From Desmodesmus armatus (Eukaryota; Chlorophyta; Chlorophyceae; Sphaeropleales; Scenedesmaceae): a DNA stretch of 64,000 nt. Positions within the stretch are counted from its first letter, which is position 1, and each line of letters starts with the position of its first letter. The stretch lies in NCBI GenBank assembly GCA_007449985.2, contig VIIQ02000592.1, forward strand, positions 496,001-560,000, given 5' to 3'. The notes beneath the pieces were generated by a model. It did not search any database. It was not told where the DNA came from and saw only the letters and a list, made by a program, of their open reading frames with translations. The position numbers and the translations under genes were made by a program. This document shows positions 1-11,937 of this stretch, one piece after another.

Positions 1-339
1 TGCTCCTCTGTATATGTGAAGCAGCAGCATGAACCAGCAAAAACAACAGGGAGGGGGGCATTCCAGTAGGTATGTAGCAATCAAGTGTGTACGCCTGACG
101 CAAGTGAAGGCTCAAATGGGCGTGCATGACTAGCATGCTAGGCTACCACACCCACCACCTGTTCAGTCAGACACTGTCCGAGACGGGGATTGCGGGTCAA
201 AGTATGTGTAGGGTTGGGTGGGGTGGTGTTGACATGAAGCATGCAACAATGCAAGTATGAAGTCACCAGAACACAGCCATCCCTGAACATGTTATTGAAG
301 GGCACTCATACACAATCCCCCGTCCCCCCCCGGAACCAG

Positions 340-1700
340 ATGCTTGCAAGCTTGGCAGGCCACCTGTGTGTTTGGGCCTCGCTGTCAACCTTGGGACTCA
401 CAAGCTGCTAGCCACCCGCCCCCACACCTGACCTGAGAGACTGGGTACGACAAGTTGAAGGCCCTTCGGGGCACCCACATGAGCCCTTGGCTCGCTGGCT
501 AGTGCCAAGGTTGGGACCCTGTCCCCAAAATACGGTACTGTACAAACACCCCTACAAGCACAGCCTGGCTCAAGAGCCTCTGTGTGAAGTGGTGGTTGTG
601 TGTGTGTGTGGGGGGGGGGGGAGGGGAAGTCTGCAGCACAATGCACCTCAAGTTCACATAATACGTAGAACGGTTGGTTGATAGGTTGGCTGGCCACCTG
701 TGTGTGTGGTCCTCTGTGTCCACCTGGGAGATGGTGAACACGGTGGACGACACACACAAGCTGCCAATCAAACAAGCCTACACGCACGCTCTAGCTTGGC
801 AGCCTGTGTGTAGACACAGGGAGTGCATCCAGCCAATGCATCGACCATCTCACCATCCAAGGATGCAATATTCTTTCAAGGATGTGATATTTTTTGTGTG
901 CAGTGCTGAGTGAGGGGGGGGGGAGGGGGGTTGATGTGCAGGTTGCGAAGTGCGAGCAGTACATTCAACAACACAATCAAATAATTCAACTTGTCCACGG
1001 CTTGAGTGGCCGCATGTGTGCGTCTTCTTGCAGGCACCACCTGTGGGGGTCTTGCAACTGTACACACCTCCCGACTGCATAAACACAATCTGCCAAAAAG
1101 GCATTAGCACTATCCTAGGGTGTAAGCACTGGCCTTGCCATGACTTCGTCAAAAAACAAAAACACACTCTGGACTGGAGCCGCTGGAGCATTCAGGCATT
1201 GCAGCAGGAGTGTGCAGTGTTGGAGCGCGCGTGGGGGGGGGGGGGCGGCAAGGGAGAAGGTGTGATATGTCAAATGCATCACACTGCAGTAAGTGCGTCC
1301 ATGCAGTAGGGTAACATGCCTGGCTGGCGGCTGGGCTTGCAACCTGTGTGTGTTGTGTCCAGACACCGCCGACAGCTGTCTGAGACACTGCACACGCAAG
1401 CTGCCAGCCAAACAGCGATACATGCACCAGCCTGGCTTGCAAAGGCTGGAGCAGTCGCAAGTTGACAGATGTGTGTGTTGGAGGCTCAGCCTCTGCCCCG
1501 AGGGTGGAGGGGGGAGAGGCAGAGAAGGGGTGGGACGTGCGGAGTGCAATGCATTGCTCTACATGTGTAACACAGTGAGGGAGCCTGGCTGGCTAATGGC
1601 TTGGCTGGCAACCTGCGTGTCTGCCCCATGTGTGAGTCAAAAGGGTCAGAGTCAGAGGCTGCCAGCTGAGCAGAAGCAGCGAGGCTGCACTGAAGGGTGA
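340..1700. repeat. Family A fold-back repeat array, first block
   Basis: Degenerate units recur near 350, 690, 1010, 1320 and 1600. Each has a left box of the type GGCTGGCNACCTGTGTGTG and, about 60 to 80 bases later, a right box of the type CACACAAGCTGCCANCCAA. The right box is close to the reverse complement of the left one, so a unit can fold into an imperfect hairpin; 690-785 and 1320-1415 are the clearest. Runs of G separate the units. Short open frames in this block occur on both strands, overlap each other and follow the repeat, so I do not call genes. The origin (MITE-like element, satellite or hairpin-RNA locus) is not settled by the sequence. Confidence 0.65.
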
Positions 1701-3320
1701 ACACGTGGGTGGGGGGATCGGGTGAGATGCATGCATCTGAAAGCTCAGCACAGTCCCGCAGAGTACGGTACAGTACAATGCAGTAAAACCTGCCGTGGCT
1801 GGTTCTGCCGAGCTGGCTGCATGTGAGTGTGAAAGAGCCTTCATCGGGGAAGGCGATGGATCCTTTTGCACACACAACCTGCCAGCTCTGCAACACCAGT
1901 GATGGGGCCGCCAGGAGTTGGTTGTGAATAGGAGTCGAGCGTTCCTGGGGAGGTTGGAAGACGGGTGGATGTGCAACAGTGAAGCATGAAGCAGCCCAAC
2001 ACAGTAGAGAAGGTGTAATGTGCAAGGTTGTGGCATACCCTGTGGGAAAGACAGGTCCGCTGAGACAGGCAGCAGCATCCAGGCCCCCCGTGCTGCGACA
2101 TGTCTGCGACAGTGTACGCCTGTGCAGCCAGCCTGGCAACGGACAGCCGGGCACGCTGCAGCCACCAGTAGATTGTCCTTGCTCAAAGGGCAACATCAAA
2201 ACACAATTGACCCCCCCCCCCAGTGTCTGACGCCAGACCCTGTGACAACCAGGGCTTGCGTTGGTACCATAGTGCGAAGGAAGGCGAAAGAAAAGCCGAA
2301 GTGCAGGGGAGGTGAGCAGGTGGGTCCCGGGGGGGGGGGGGACCAGCCCGGTCCGCTGAAGTAGCAGACCGGCAGGTGGTAGTGGTGGGGAGAGAGGGGG
2401 GGGGGGAAGCACCTGCTGCAGAGTCACAACCCCTTGGCCAGAATGATGCCGCCATACAGTTACAGTAACAGTTACAGTAATGGGCTCGGCAAAAGCTGAG
2501 CAACCAACAAGGGAGCCAGAGGCTCATGGGGGAACTGGAACAAACCATCACTCGCCAAAATGCGAGTGATACAACTACCAGCTCAATGAAGTGGAGTGAG
2601 CGTGGTGTCGTGAGTGACCCATGGGTGTGTGCCGCCATCCGACAGGCTGAGTCTACTAGCCAGGGTGGTGGCAGTGAGGTGGGGTGACCTGCATGATTGA
2701 GCTTTGTCTATGTGCTGTAAGAGTGAGTGAGAGTGAGTGAGAAAGTGAGAGAGGAGTGAGCGAGAAAGTGAGAGAGGTGTGTGTCAGTACACCCTTTGGA
2801 CAGATAGGTCTGCTGAGACAGGCAGCACATTCAAGACCCACCGTGCTGCGACATGTCTGCGACAGTGTGTGCCTGTGCAGGCAGCCTGGCATTCAGTTGG
2901 TCAGCGCGCTGTGCTGCCCACAGCTGAACTGTCCGTAAGGGGGTGACCGGGCAATACAGCACGGCTTCCACACTGTCCAACGCCAGATAGTGTGTCAATC
3001 AGGATTTGCTATTGGATCGAAACCTATAGGTTGAGAGCCTAGTACGTTGCACAGTTCTCACCCCTGATCATGACAGCCAAAAGCGGCCTAATGGCCACGC
3101 CTTGAAACCAATTTAATGTCTTTATCAGCATATTGGAAAATGATAACTTTGACATGCGGCATCCCCTGCCGTCGTGCGGGTTATCGCTGGAAAGCCCGCG
3201 AGGTCAGCTTTCCGGCAAGCCCGCTGCGGCCTTCAGCAGACAAGTCCTGGAATAGTTATATACTTCGATGCAGGCCCATTCTTGGTGGTATATCTACAAC
3301 CGTGGCCATCAAAGGGTTGA
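1700..3320. other. Stretch without a recognisable gene
   Basis: The stretch 1,700-2,940 continues degenerate repeat sequence: two similar blocks near 2,040-2,130 and 2,800-2,890 share the string GACAGGCAGCA and then TGCGACATGTCTGCGACAGT. A GAGTGAGTGA-type simple repeat lies at about 2,720-2,780, and GTTACAGTAACAGTTACAGT occurs near 2,458. From about 2,940 to 3,320 the sequence has fewer homopolymers and is less repetitive, but neither strand has a convincing long reading frame. Confidence 0.5.
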
Positions 3321-5175
3321 ATATCTGCTGCAGTCTGGCGCACTGAGGGGCACTGGTGGTGAGCAACAATGCCTGAATGCACTGATTGCCCATCCACCAC
3401 AAGCGACCCCCAAAGCAACGGCCTGCTGCATGTGGGATGTTAGCAGCACAAGGCATGAACGATTCCCCGCCCAAACGGCAAAAAAGAGGGGGGGGGGCAG
3501 TGCTGATGTGTAAACAGGGGAGCCAATAAGTCAAACCCAGTTGCGAGGAGGGAAGAGGGCAAAGGGGGGCCAAGAAGGTCGTCCCAATGATCTGCTGCAG
3601 TCAGATGCACTGACTGCCAATGGTAGTAGTCAGAATCGTCACTATCAAAAGACACTGCCACCACAAGTGGCCAGCAGTGCACCTGCTCACTGCACAACTT
3701 GTGGTTCGTCAGCATGGTGCCGTGAGCAACGTGAAGCAAGCAGGGGGGAGAGGAGGGAAGGGTGCAGAGGAGGCCATAAACGCTTTCGTGAATCCAGACT
3801 GCAAGGAAGGAGGGTGGAGAGGGGCCCAACAAGGCCATGTCACTGTTCTGCTGCAGTCAGATGCACTGATGGTCGCTGATGGTAGTAAGAATCCCAACTG
3901 TTGATAGACTCTTCCACACTACAAGTGGCCAGCAGTGCACCTGCTGGCTGCAAACGTTGTTGATCATCAGGAATGTGCCACACGCGAAAGTGAAAGCAAG
4001 CATTGGGGAGGAGGGAAGGGGTGAAGAGGGGGCCCAGAAGTTCAAAACAATGGTCTGCTGCAATCAGACGCACTGATGGCCACTGATGGTAGTCAGGATC
4101 CCAATTAAAAAGGACCTACGACCACAAGTGGCCTGCAGTGCACTCAATCGCTGCACGCTTTCATCACCAAGATGCTGCGAGCAGTGTGAAAGCAGGGGGA
4201 GGGGGCGAAGGGGGAAGATCCCCAGATGTTCTGCTGGGCTAGGGTCCTGTGTGTAGAAAGCTGGGTGTCCTTGAACCTGAAATCCAGCGGTTTTCTAGTC
4301 CAAGGACACACAACACTATGCACACAGGCCGCCAGCGAAACAGAGCATGCCAGGCAAGCCCTGCTAGGTCAAGAGACTACATCCTGTCGACTGCCAAATC
4401 CAGGGCTTTGATGCTACTGCCATCCACTGCAGGGGGACAAAGGGGTCGGGGGCAGTGCAGTACCACAACGGCATGGGTGAGATAGGGGTGGGGGTAGTGC
4501 ACTGACGCACAAGGCAGCGTTGACGACTGGTGTGCTTGGCTGGGAGGCTATGTGTGAAGTCGTGAATGTGCCTGTGTAAGCTACACTGGCGCGTTCAAGA
4601 GTACACCCACAGGCGGCCAGCTGAGCTCAACCAGCCAGACAAGCTCAGTGTGATGACGGGAGGGTGGAGAGGGGCCCGGCAAGTCATCACACTGTTCTGC
4701 TGCAGTCAGATGCACTGATGGCCACACTGATGGTAGTCAGAGTACCCCGCTGCTGGCGGATTTGGCACCACAAATGGCCAGCACTACACCCGCTCGGTGC
4801 AGGGTTTGGAGTTCATCAGCAAGGTGTCACAACCAGTGTGAAAGCAAGCAGGGGGGGGGGTGAGGGAAGGTGGGAGAGGGGGCCCAGAAATTCACACCGA
4901 TGCTCTGCTGCAGTCCGGTGCACTGAGGGCCACTGGTGTTGGACAGGGATCCATGCTTTGGAACCCTTGTAACACAAGTGGCCATCAGCAAACTTGCTTG
5001 CTGCACAGAAAATCGAAGGCCCCAGACCACAACCATGCCTCAGCAACCAACCAACCACACCGTTTGCAACAATGCCCTGCCACAGTATGTCCCTTCGATG
5101 GGAAATGCGAGCCGATCCCACCTCCAAAACTTGTACTGCAGCTTGCACTGGTGTTCAAGGGTTTGAATAGTGGGT
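3320..5175. repeat. Family B fold-back repeat array, first block
   Basis: The box TCTGCTGCAGTCAGATGCAC and close variants, followed by TGATGGCCACTGATGGTAGT, starts near 3,328, 3,590, 3,847, 4,050, 4,694 and 4,900, so spacing is about 200 to 260 bases with one larger gap. About 70 to 100 bases after each box comes an approximate reverse complement (CCACAAGTGGCCNGCAGTGC), giving an inverted repeat in every unit. G-rich runs lie between units. A second block of the same family occurs at 21.0-22.3 kb. No protein reading frame is preserved between copies. Confidence 0.75.
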
Positions 5176-5840
5176 GAAGCCAGCTACCACAAACATGCGG
5201 CAGGCAGCCCCACCCACATTGAACCTAGCAACACCAGGGGCCAGGATCAAGTCTGAATGCTGTGGTTGCCCAAGTAGCAGCCGGCACTACATTATGCCAA
5301 ACCACTGGCAGGGGCTGATAAACTCAGGTTTGACCCCAAACCACCACATGGACAGTCAGGACGTGATTGCTGCAAGGGAACTGTGTTGGGCGTCACAGCA
5401 ACCACAACTACAACAGTAGTGTTGTGTAGTTGAATTGTGCAGCTGCGGCACCAACATGACGGCAACATGACCACCCTCAGCTTGCACTGTTGCCGGCTGG
5501 GTCACGTATGAGACCCCAACACTGCAATAGTGCCAGGTGGGGGTTAGCCGAGGGTGCCCGCCAAAGCTGGCTCCTTGCCATAAGCCCATGGGGCACCCAC
5601 TGCCTTCTCTCTTGTGATTGCAAACGTACAAGTGTAAAAAGAAGGTGATAACCTCCACCACATGACCACCTGTGTGCAGCCCCATCCCTCCTGCTGCTCG
5701 ACTTGACTCCCCCTCCCCCTCACAAACAAAGACACACATACAGACTCACCTGCAGCCCCCCCCCCCACACACACACACAAAACCCTCCTATTTGACCCCC
5801 TCCCCCCCCCCCTCCCTTTCCCACACCACCCCCCTACACA
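5175..5840. other. No gene seen; C-rich tract at its end
   Basis: The stretch 5,175-5,690 looks like degraded unique sequence with short overlapping frames only. The stretch 5,700-5,835 is a plus-strand pyrimidine-rich run of C blocks and ACAC repeats. On the minus strand it lies just downstream of an exon-like island that ends in a candidate 5' splice site, so it may be intronic. Confidence 0.4.
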
Positions 5841-5841
5841 C

Positions 5842-5947
5842 CTGTTGGTCGCTGCTCAGCCGGCAGCCTCCACGCCCCAAACAGCCCCTGCTTCAGACCA
5901 GGGGGAGACACAGCAGGCAGCAACACCTGCTGGGACCCTGCCTCTCC

Positions 5948-5984
<37 letters not shown>

Positions 5985-6080
5985 ATGTGCTGCTCCAGCA
6001 GTGCCAGCCATGCCCCTGACTCTGCCTGCTGTGCTGCTGCCTGGCAGCTGCTGCTGAGGCTGGACAGCAGAGACTCACCA
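5842..6080 (-). pseudogene. Exon-like island with CTG/CAG repeat, copy 1
   Basis: On the minus strand an open frame reads GESLLSSLSSS, then AQQAESGAWLALLEQHI, a run of serines made by AGC triplets, and GLKQGLFGAWRLPAEQRP. It ends at a CAG/GTGTGT candidate donor (last base 5,842). The same island with the same donor recurs at 18,718-18,957, where the frame is shifted after the triplet run. Conservation of sequence and splice site between copies argues for an exon of a duplicated gene. I do not recognise the protein. It may belong with the exon cluster at 10.46-11.94 kb, since order and strand agree. Confidence 0.4.
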
Positions 6081-6590
6081 CCTGGGGTGGGGGGTGGGGG
6101 TGGGGGGGGGGGGCACCGGTGAAAAGGGGGGGTTCAGTTGTTTGGCGGAAAGGTGGAACCAAAGCCAGCGTTGAAGAGAGCAGCTCTCTGAGGCTGCCCA
6201 TCAGGGACTCACCATCTGGCAACTGCGAAGAGGGGGGCGGGCGGGAAGGCGTTGGCGTGGGGTATGATGCGTGGGGTATGCTCAGGCGGGACAGCAAAGA
6301 CTCACCACCTGTCAAGGGGGGGGTGAAGGGCCCATGCGGGGGATAGTGGGGGGCGGGGGGGGTGGCAGGGCAAGGGGCGGGGGGGGGGGGGGGGAGAGGG
6401 CAACCACGGGTGGGACGGTGAGGTGAGTGGTTTTGGCGGAAGGGTGGGGGGGTAATGACTGAGACCCGTGGATGAAGGAAATCTGAGGCTGCAGATCAGG
6501 GACCCGCTACCTTGCAACTGCGAAGAGGGGGGCAGGCGGGAAGGGAGCGAGTAATGAGGCATAGGTCAGTTGAGCTGTAACAGAACCGAT
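6080..6590. repeat. Repeated GACTCACCACCTG modules in G-rich DNA
   Basis: The plus-strand box GACTCACCACCTG or a near variant, preceded by a short block related to AGGCTGCNCATCAG, occurs near 6,068, 6,208 and 6,298, with a weaker copy at 6,500. On the minus strand each copy reads as GESL-x-SL after an AG/GTGGTGAGT context, so these look like tandem copies of the start of the neighbouring exon-like island. Long G runs (for example 6,380-6,393) fill the gaps. Confidence 0.45.
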
Positions 6591-7327
6591 GCAAATGCAG
6601 GGTGGTGACCTTGATGTATGGCGCACAAGGAGGGGGGGGGGCACTACATAGTGGTGACAGATGGTAAGAGGCACCCTTTGAAAAAAGGAACAGAGGGGTT
6701 GGGGGGTTCAGGATGAAAGCATGATGGGGTAGCACGGTGTGCTTACTGTGCAGTTTGGCTCTGCCTGTCCGGAAACTGTACAACTTCACGTATAGCGTGG
6801 ATACTCCAGATATCGTCTGGTTCAACCGCACTATCCATGAAGTATGCGCAGTATCAGTACAGCACCAGTCAAGCTGCACGATAAAGATGCCGATCTGCGC
6901 CAGAAACCCTCAGAGTGACTTCATCTGTGTCGGACACAACCATGCAGCTGCATGAAGACACACAGCATGTGTGATGGCACTTGTCAAGATGTGTGCAGTG
7001 GTCACACACTGTGGGACATTATACAGTGGGCCGACGGCTACACCACGGCTGTGCATGCATACAAAATCACTACAGTCAAGGTGACTCGAACTTGAATGCC
7101 CTTGAAATCAAACATGACCCAGGTGGGCAGCATAGTCAAGGGGACTCCCTCAGCTTTGAATGATCAATGCCTCCACAACCCAACGATACCCTAGCACATG
7201 CCCGCGGCCCACATGTTGGGAGCCTCAGCACCCACTGGGTGGCAACATCAACTTCCCATCAAGCTAGCGCATAGAAGGGGGGGGGGGGAGGAAGCTTGCG
7301 ATTTGGGGGTACGGAGGTGGGGGGGGT

Positions 7328-7358
<31 letters not shown>

Positions 7359-9990
7359 GGGGGCAAGCACTTGTGGCACTGATGCTGGGGGCCTCGACAC
7401 CATAAACTATCGTGCCTCCGCGCATGGTGTCAATCCAGGTGAGGCACAACCCACTACCAGCACCATCCCACTGACTACCTGTGTACTTTGGTTTGAGCCT
7501 GGTTTGAAGGGTGGTAGAGACGCCTATAGCATGAACACCCCGATACGGTCTGGCACGTCCACACTATGGACGTTCAAAAACACCATTCAATGCAGGCACA
7601 AACAAAGCTACACAATGAGCATGCAAAGGGTTGTGAGCGCAATCACCACAAGCCTGCCCGTTGGGGCCCTGAGATCCCTTGAAATACTGCATGTCTAGGC
7701 CAGACTGCTATTTAGCTTTGAAGAACATAACAGAACCCACTACCAGCCTGGCAACCGCGTTGACGTGGCTTGGCTCAAGCCTGTATTGCAGCAGCAGGAC
7801 CACCAGGATAGCAAGGGCGTTCCAAGACACTGTCTGGAGCGCCCACACTACTCAGTGGACACCTGGCTACTGCAAAGCAAGCACGACCAAAGCCTACGCA
7901 ATGAGGTTGCGATCTCAATATCAGCACTGCACCACATCATCTGGCCCATGTGCAGCAATGCAGCAAAACACAAACCAAGCGCAGAAGGGTTTTGACAGCG
8001 AGTTTCAGCGGGACGTGGATGGGCGGGCGCGGGGTCCCGCTGAGCACGTTGGGCGCCATGAATCGCTTCACTGCGATGCCTGTGTGCCTGTGTGGTGCTT
8101 CGACACGACCTCCCCCAAGGTAGAAACACATGCTACTCCCACCGAACTGCATGACTTTGCTCGAGCCTGTTTTGAGATCTGCACAGCACCATCGATAGCA
8201 GGGTCACTCCAGACACTGTCTGGAACAACTCAACCATCGAGCGGCAGACGTGCAGGTCTCCACAAAGACACGTGCAGAAATACACCGTGAGGTTTGGCAA
8301 GCTGCACCGCAACACCTGGTCCATGTGGAAAGGAGACCCACAAGGCATGCAATTGTTTGCAACATCAGCAGAGGGGGGGGGTCCAGATATGAAAATCCTG
8401 CCACATATGAATCCTGGGCCCAAGCACATGCAACTTGCCCAGATGAAGAGAGCCTTTCAAGCCACTTCAGCCACACTGCCACCCCCCCTTTGGGGGGGGG
8501 GCTTTGATAAGGCAAGAGCTGTGGGCACGGGTGATAGGGTGGGTGGGTGGGCCTAGGGACTCCGGGATGCAAAAAGCCTGAAACCACCTCCGCTGCTGCG
8601 GGCCCTACAGTTTCAAGGACCACAAATTGCATGCAGGGTGTGCAGGGCCCAGCAGGGTGGGGCACAACCCAATGCAAGCCTAGTAACTACCTTCCTGGTG
8701 CTTTGCTGGTGCCTGTGTTGAAGGGTGGCGACAATTCCAATAGCAAGGACACTCCAGATGCTGTCTGGAACATCCACACTAGTCAGGATCGCGCACACCC
8801 TTCAATATCAGCCATAAGCAAAGCTACAAGGTGACCAATGGTAACGTGATGCCTTTGAAATGCAGTCATGGTTGATGAAGTTGAGAGCACACATGCATGT
8901 ACAGGATGTTGGTAAGACGCACCACGTGAGCATGCCTGTGCAACTTGTCATGCAGCTGACATTCCATGCCAATGACACGAGTAAACCAGGGCTGCAGCAT
9001 GCACCGCTGCATCACTGTCAGCAACCACAATCAGGCCACCCAGCGCGCCTCAAGGCCCGCTGAATCTTCAAAAAAGGTGTTGGTGGTGCAAATCACCAGG
9101 AGGGACCACTAGTCATGAACTTCACCTGGCCCCACCCTGGTTAGCCATGCCAGCCATGTGTGGCAACACTGCTCATGCATCCCCCCCCCCCCCCGGGAAA
9201 CTAAACAAGGAGGCCGAGATCATGAGTCAGGATTGCGGGGGTGATGAAAGAGGGGGAGGGGAGTGCACAGGAAGTTGAGGGGCAGAATCAACATGCGTAC
9301 ACCTGCTGTGCAGCTTGGCTAGGGCCTACTTTGAGGTATAAGCCCTCCGCTGAAAGTGTCGACATTGCAGATATTGTCTGCATTGACTGCACATTGAGTC
9401 TGGAAGACAGTCACCTCAAAACTGGAACACGCCAAGCTGCATGGCTGTGAAGATATCAAGTTCTGGACAAACCCTCTGTCTGATACAAAGCCAGCATGCC
9501 GATCAGATGGGTTTTGCTAGGACTCTGTGCTCTAGTTCTGAGCTTCACATGGCCCCACGTGGTGGGCAATGCCTTTGCTGTGTGGCAAAATTGCTTATGT
9601 CCCCCCCCCCCCAGAAGAAAGATAAGGAGGATGAGACAATGAGCCAGGGTTGCGGCAGTGATGACGCACCCCCTCCCCCCGGAGGGGGGGGATAGGGTAA
9701 ACATGCGTACACCTACTGTACAGCTTGGCTGGTGCCTACATTGAAGAACAATGCCCCTTGCTGATAGTGTTGACACTGCAGGTATTGGCTGCATTGACTA
9801 CACTATCCAGAATAGGACACTGCACTCTTCACACCAGGAACAAGCCAAGCTGCGTGGTAAAGGTGCCAAACTCTGCACATACCCTCTAGGCCCTACAAAA
9901 CCATCGTAATGCTAGGAGTCTGCGCACGCAGCAGAGTGCGACTGTACTCCAGATACAATCTTGCACAGTCACCCCAACCCAACGTTCCGC
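6590..9990. repeat. Family C fold-back repeat array, first block
   Basis: Units about 150 to 180 bases long recur every 300 to 700 bases. Each has an outer box GCAGCTTGGCTGGTGCCTG, an inner box ATAGTGTGGAC, a central palindrome, and then degenerate reverse complements of the inner and outer boxes. The centre TCCAGA-N5-TCTGGA is complete at 8,208-8,224 and 8,753-8,769 and nearly so at 6,805-6,821 and 7,820-7,837; degenerate centres lie near 7,538, 9,370 and 9,780. Poly-G or poly-C tracts of 10 to 20 or more bases lie between units. Further blocks are at 19.7-20.3 and 22.3-25.6 kb. There is no conserved reading frame. Confidence 0.75.
7317..7362. repeat. Very long G homopolymer tract
   Basis: About 45 bases of almost pure G, broken by a few T and A. 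It is the longest of dozens of G or C runs between 1 and 26.6 kb. On the + strand it has ample G for quadruplex formation. Its length in an assembly is uncertain, because such tracts are prone to sequencing error. Confidence 0.8.
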
Positions 9991-10458
9991 CACCGGTCCC
10001 CTGATTTCCAAGGAGGCCGCGCCCCTCCACCCAACCCAGCCCATCAGGGAACACTGCTGACCCGAAGGTCCTCCCCCTGCCCTATCCCCCCCCCCTCCGC
10101 ACCCCCATGTCCCCTTCCATTCTCCTCAGCCCAAGCCAACTGAAAAGCTGTAAAGCGAATGCACGCCAGGCTGGACAGAGCTGCTGTCACCAAAGTCCTT
10201 GTCTCCTGACACCCTCCCAATGCGTCAGTCACCACCCTCCCTCTTCCCACCCTCAGACGGTCCCCAACGACACCCCCCGCCCCCCAAAAACACCCCAATG
10301 CTGCATATGTGTGCTGACCTGGCAGAATTGGTGTGTTGACACTGAAGCCATTTTCCCCTCACATCCTTTGCAAGGCATGAGCCCCCGCCCCTCAAAACAA
10401 TGCCCAACAAGACACCCTCCCCCCAAAACACACACACACACACCCTGCATGCACTTAC
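9990..10458 (-). other. Possible further exon material of the 10.5-11.9 kb gene
   Basis: Minus-strand frame 10,044-10,298 contains LVTAALSSLACIRFTAFQLA, which reads like protein, but I find no clear splice sites around it. The plus-strand string GGGAACACTGCTG near 10,049 recurs at about 23,622 and, as a variant, 24,368, and a weaker version lies near 25,838, so this piece belongs to the duplicated segment. Function unknown. Confidence 0.3.
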
Positions 10459-11937
10459 CAGGTAGGAAAGGGGTGCTGACACTGAAGCCCCTCCAGTGTC
10501 TGTACCAGGCTGGCGAGCTGCCAAGCGCTGACTCAGCGCTAGGGCGTCAGGAGCAGACGAGGAGTTGGGGTCAAGACCTAACACTGACACCTCAGCATGG
10601 CCAACCTGACAGCAGAAAAAGGGGGGAAGGGAGGCCAGCACATGGAGCACGGGCCAGAACCCAACACTGTCAAAGAGAAGCAGTGCAGCACACGGCACAC
10701 ACCAAACCATGGTGCAACACACTGACCGCCCCCCCCCCCCTTCTGCATTTGAGCCAGTCTTGATACGCACGCAGCGCACAGGCCCTCAAGCCTCCATGCA
10801 TGTACCAATGCACAGCCCCAAACACAGTTACTTCACCTCCAGGGCACACACATCGTCAGGCAAACGGCCCGTCCCCCGCCCCCTGCTGGCATGCGTGCGA
10901 AATGCTGGTCCAAAGACATACACCCCGTGCACTGCAGTGCTGTTTGCTCACCTGTCCTGTGTTGCTGTGTGGCAGTGTAGGTATGACTGCTGTGTGTGGC
11001 AGTGAGGGGCTGCAGCGCAACAGCTGAGGCTCACTGAACACACAAGACAGCAGCGGACCTGGGGGGGGGTAGAGGGAAGCAGACAGGGGAGAGGGGAGGA
11101 TGTGTCGATGCGGGGAGGGTAAGCTCAAGAACATTGTTGTATGCAATGCAACAGGCATGCATTGGTATACCATCGCCTCTGTGCTGATGCATTGCTTCGC
11201 CTCCTCATCTTGGGAAAGGGAAGTGTAGTCAGGCATGTACACAGCTGCAGTGGCATCCCAGTGTGGGGCAGCAAGTACGCTTCCATGCCTGCGAAACCCC
11301 TAAGGTCCCACCTTTTGTGTAGAACCCCCTGATGCCCCACCCCCACGCCGCCCAACACCACCATAAACAACAACAACCCAACAACAACAACGTATGCATG
11401 GCTTGCCCTCTCTGCTGCTGCTGTGGATCCCCCCCCCCCCCCCCCCCCCCGTCATGCGGATAATTCCCCCAACGCCACCCTTGGACTGCTGTGCCGCTGC
11501 TGCTTGACCCAAACGAACCTCTTCCTTACTCACACCCGCCCTCACATACTCTGCCACACCCGTCTCACATGCAACCCCTTACCTCTCTGCCCCCTGGCCC
11601 CAAGCTGCCCGCCAGGTCCCACGAGCAGTAGCGCTGCTGCAACTCATTCAGCAAGGCTGTGCCAGCGGCAGGAGGGTACGGAGGACCCTGCAGAACGATA
11701 AACAGTAACAAAGCGTAAGTTGTCAGTGCCGTTTCAGCGTCGCTGATGCGCAAAGCACGGGCTGACGAAGCAGTGCAGATCAGATCATGTTGGAAAACGG
11801 GAGACACACCTGCACCAAGGGCGGGAGGGGTCCAACTCGCCCTCGATAACGTGAACTGTGCCTGAGTGTCCGTACACGAGGCCATACTGCGGGACTCCGT
11901 TGAGCACCATAGCTGGACTGTGTTGCACCAGCTGCAG
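10459..11937 (-). CDS. Cluster of five exon-like segments, gene of unknown function, partial
   Basis: Five segments on the minus strand have protein-like frames and good splice consensus: 11,810-11,937 (LQLVQHSPAMVLNGV...GHSGTVHVIEGELD; donor AG/GTGTGT), 11,583-11,687 (GPPYPPAAGTALLNELQQRY; donor GTAAGG), 10,952-11,058 (FSEPQLLRCSPSLPHTAVIP; donor GTGAGC), 10,837-10,931 (HGVYVFGPAFRTHASRGRG; donor GTGAAG) and 10,459-10,605 (VGHAEVSVLGLDPNSSSAPD; acceptor CTGTCAG, donor GTAAGT). The last two join in frame (phase 0). The first three junctions do not keep one frame with the sites chosen, so either some sites or small exons are wrong or the gene is decaying. I recognise no family. Start and end are not found. 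The last segment has a diverged copy at 26,108-26,264. Confidence 0.45.

Noticed and set aside
1486..2427. A 313-codon minus-strand frame in the first repeat block
   Set aside because: It crosses repeat boxes and C-runs, has several long overlapping frames, no splice support and a composition that follows the repeat.
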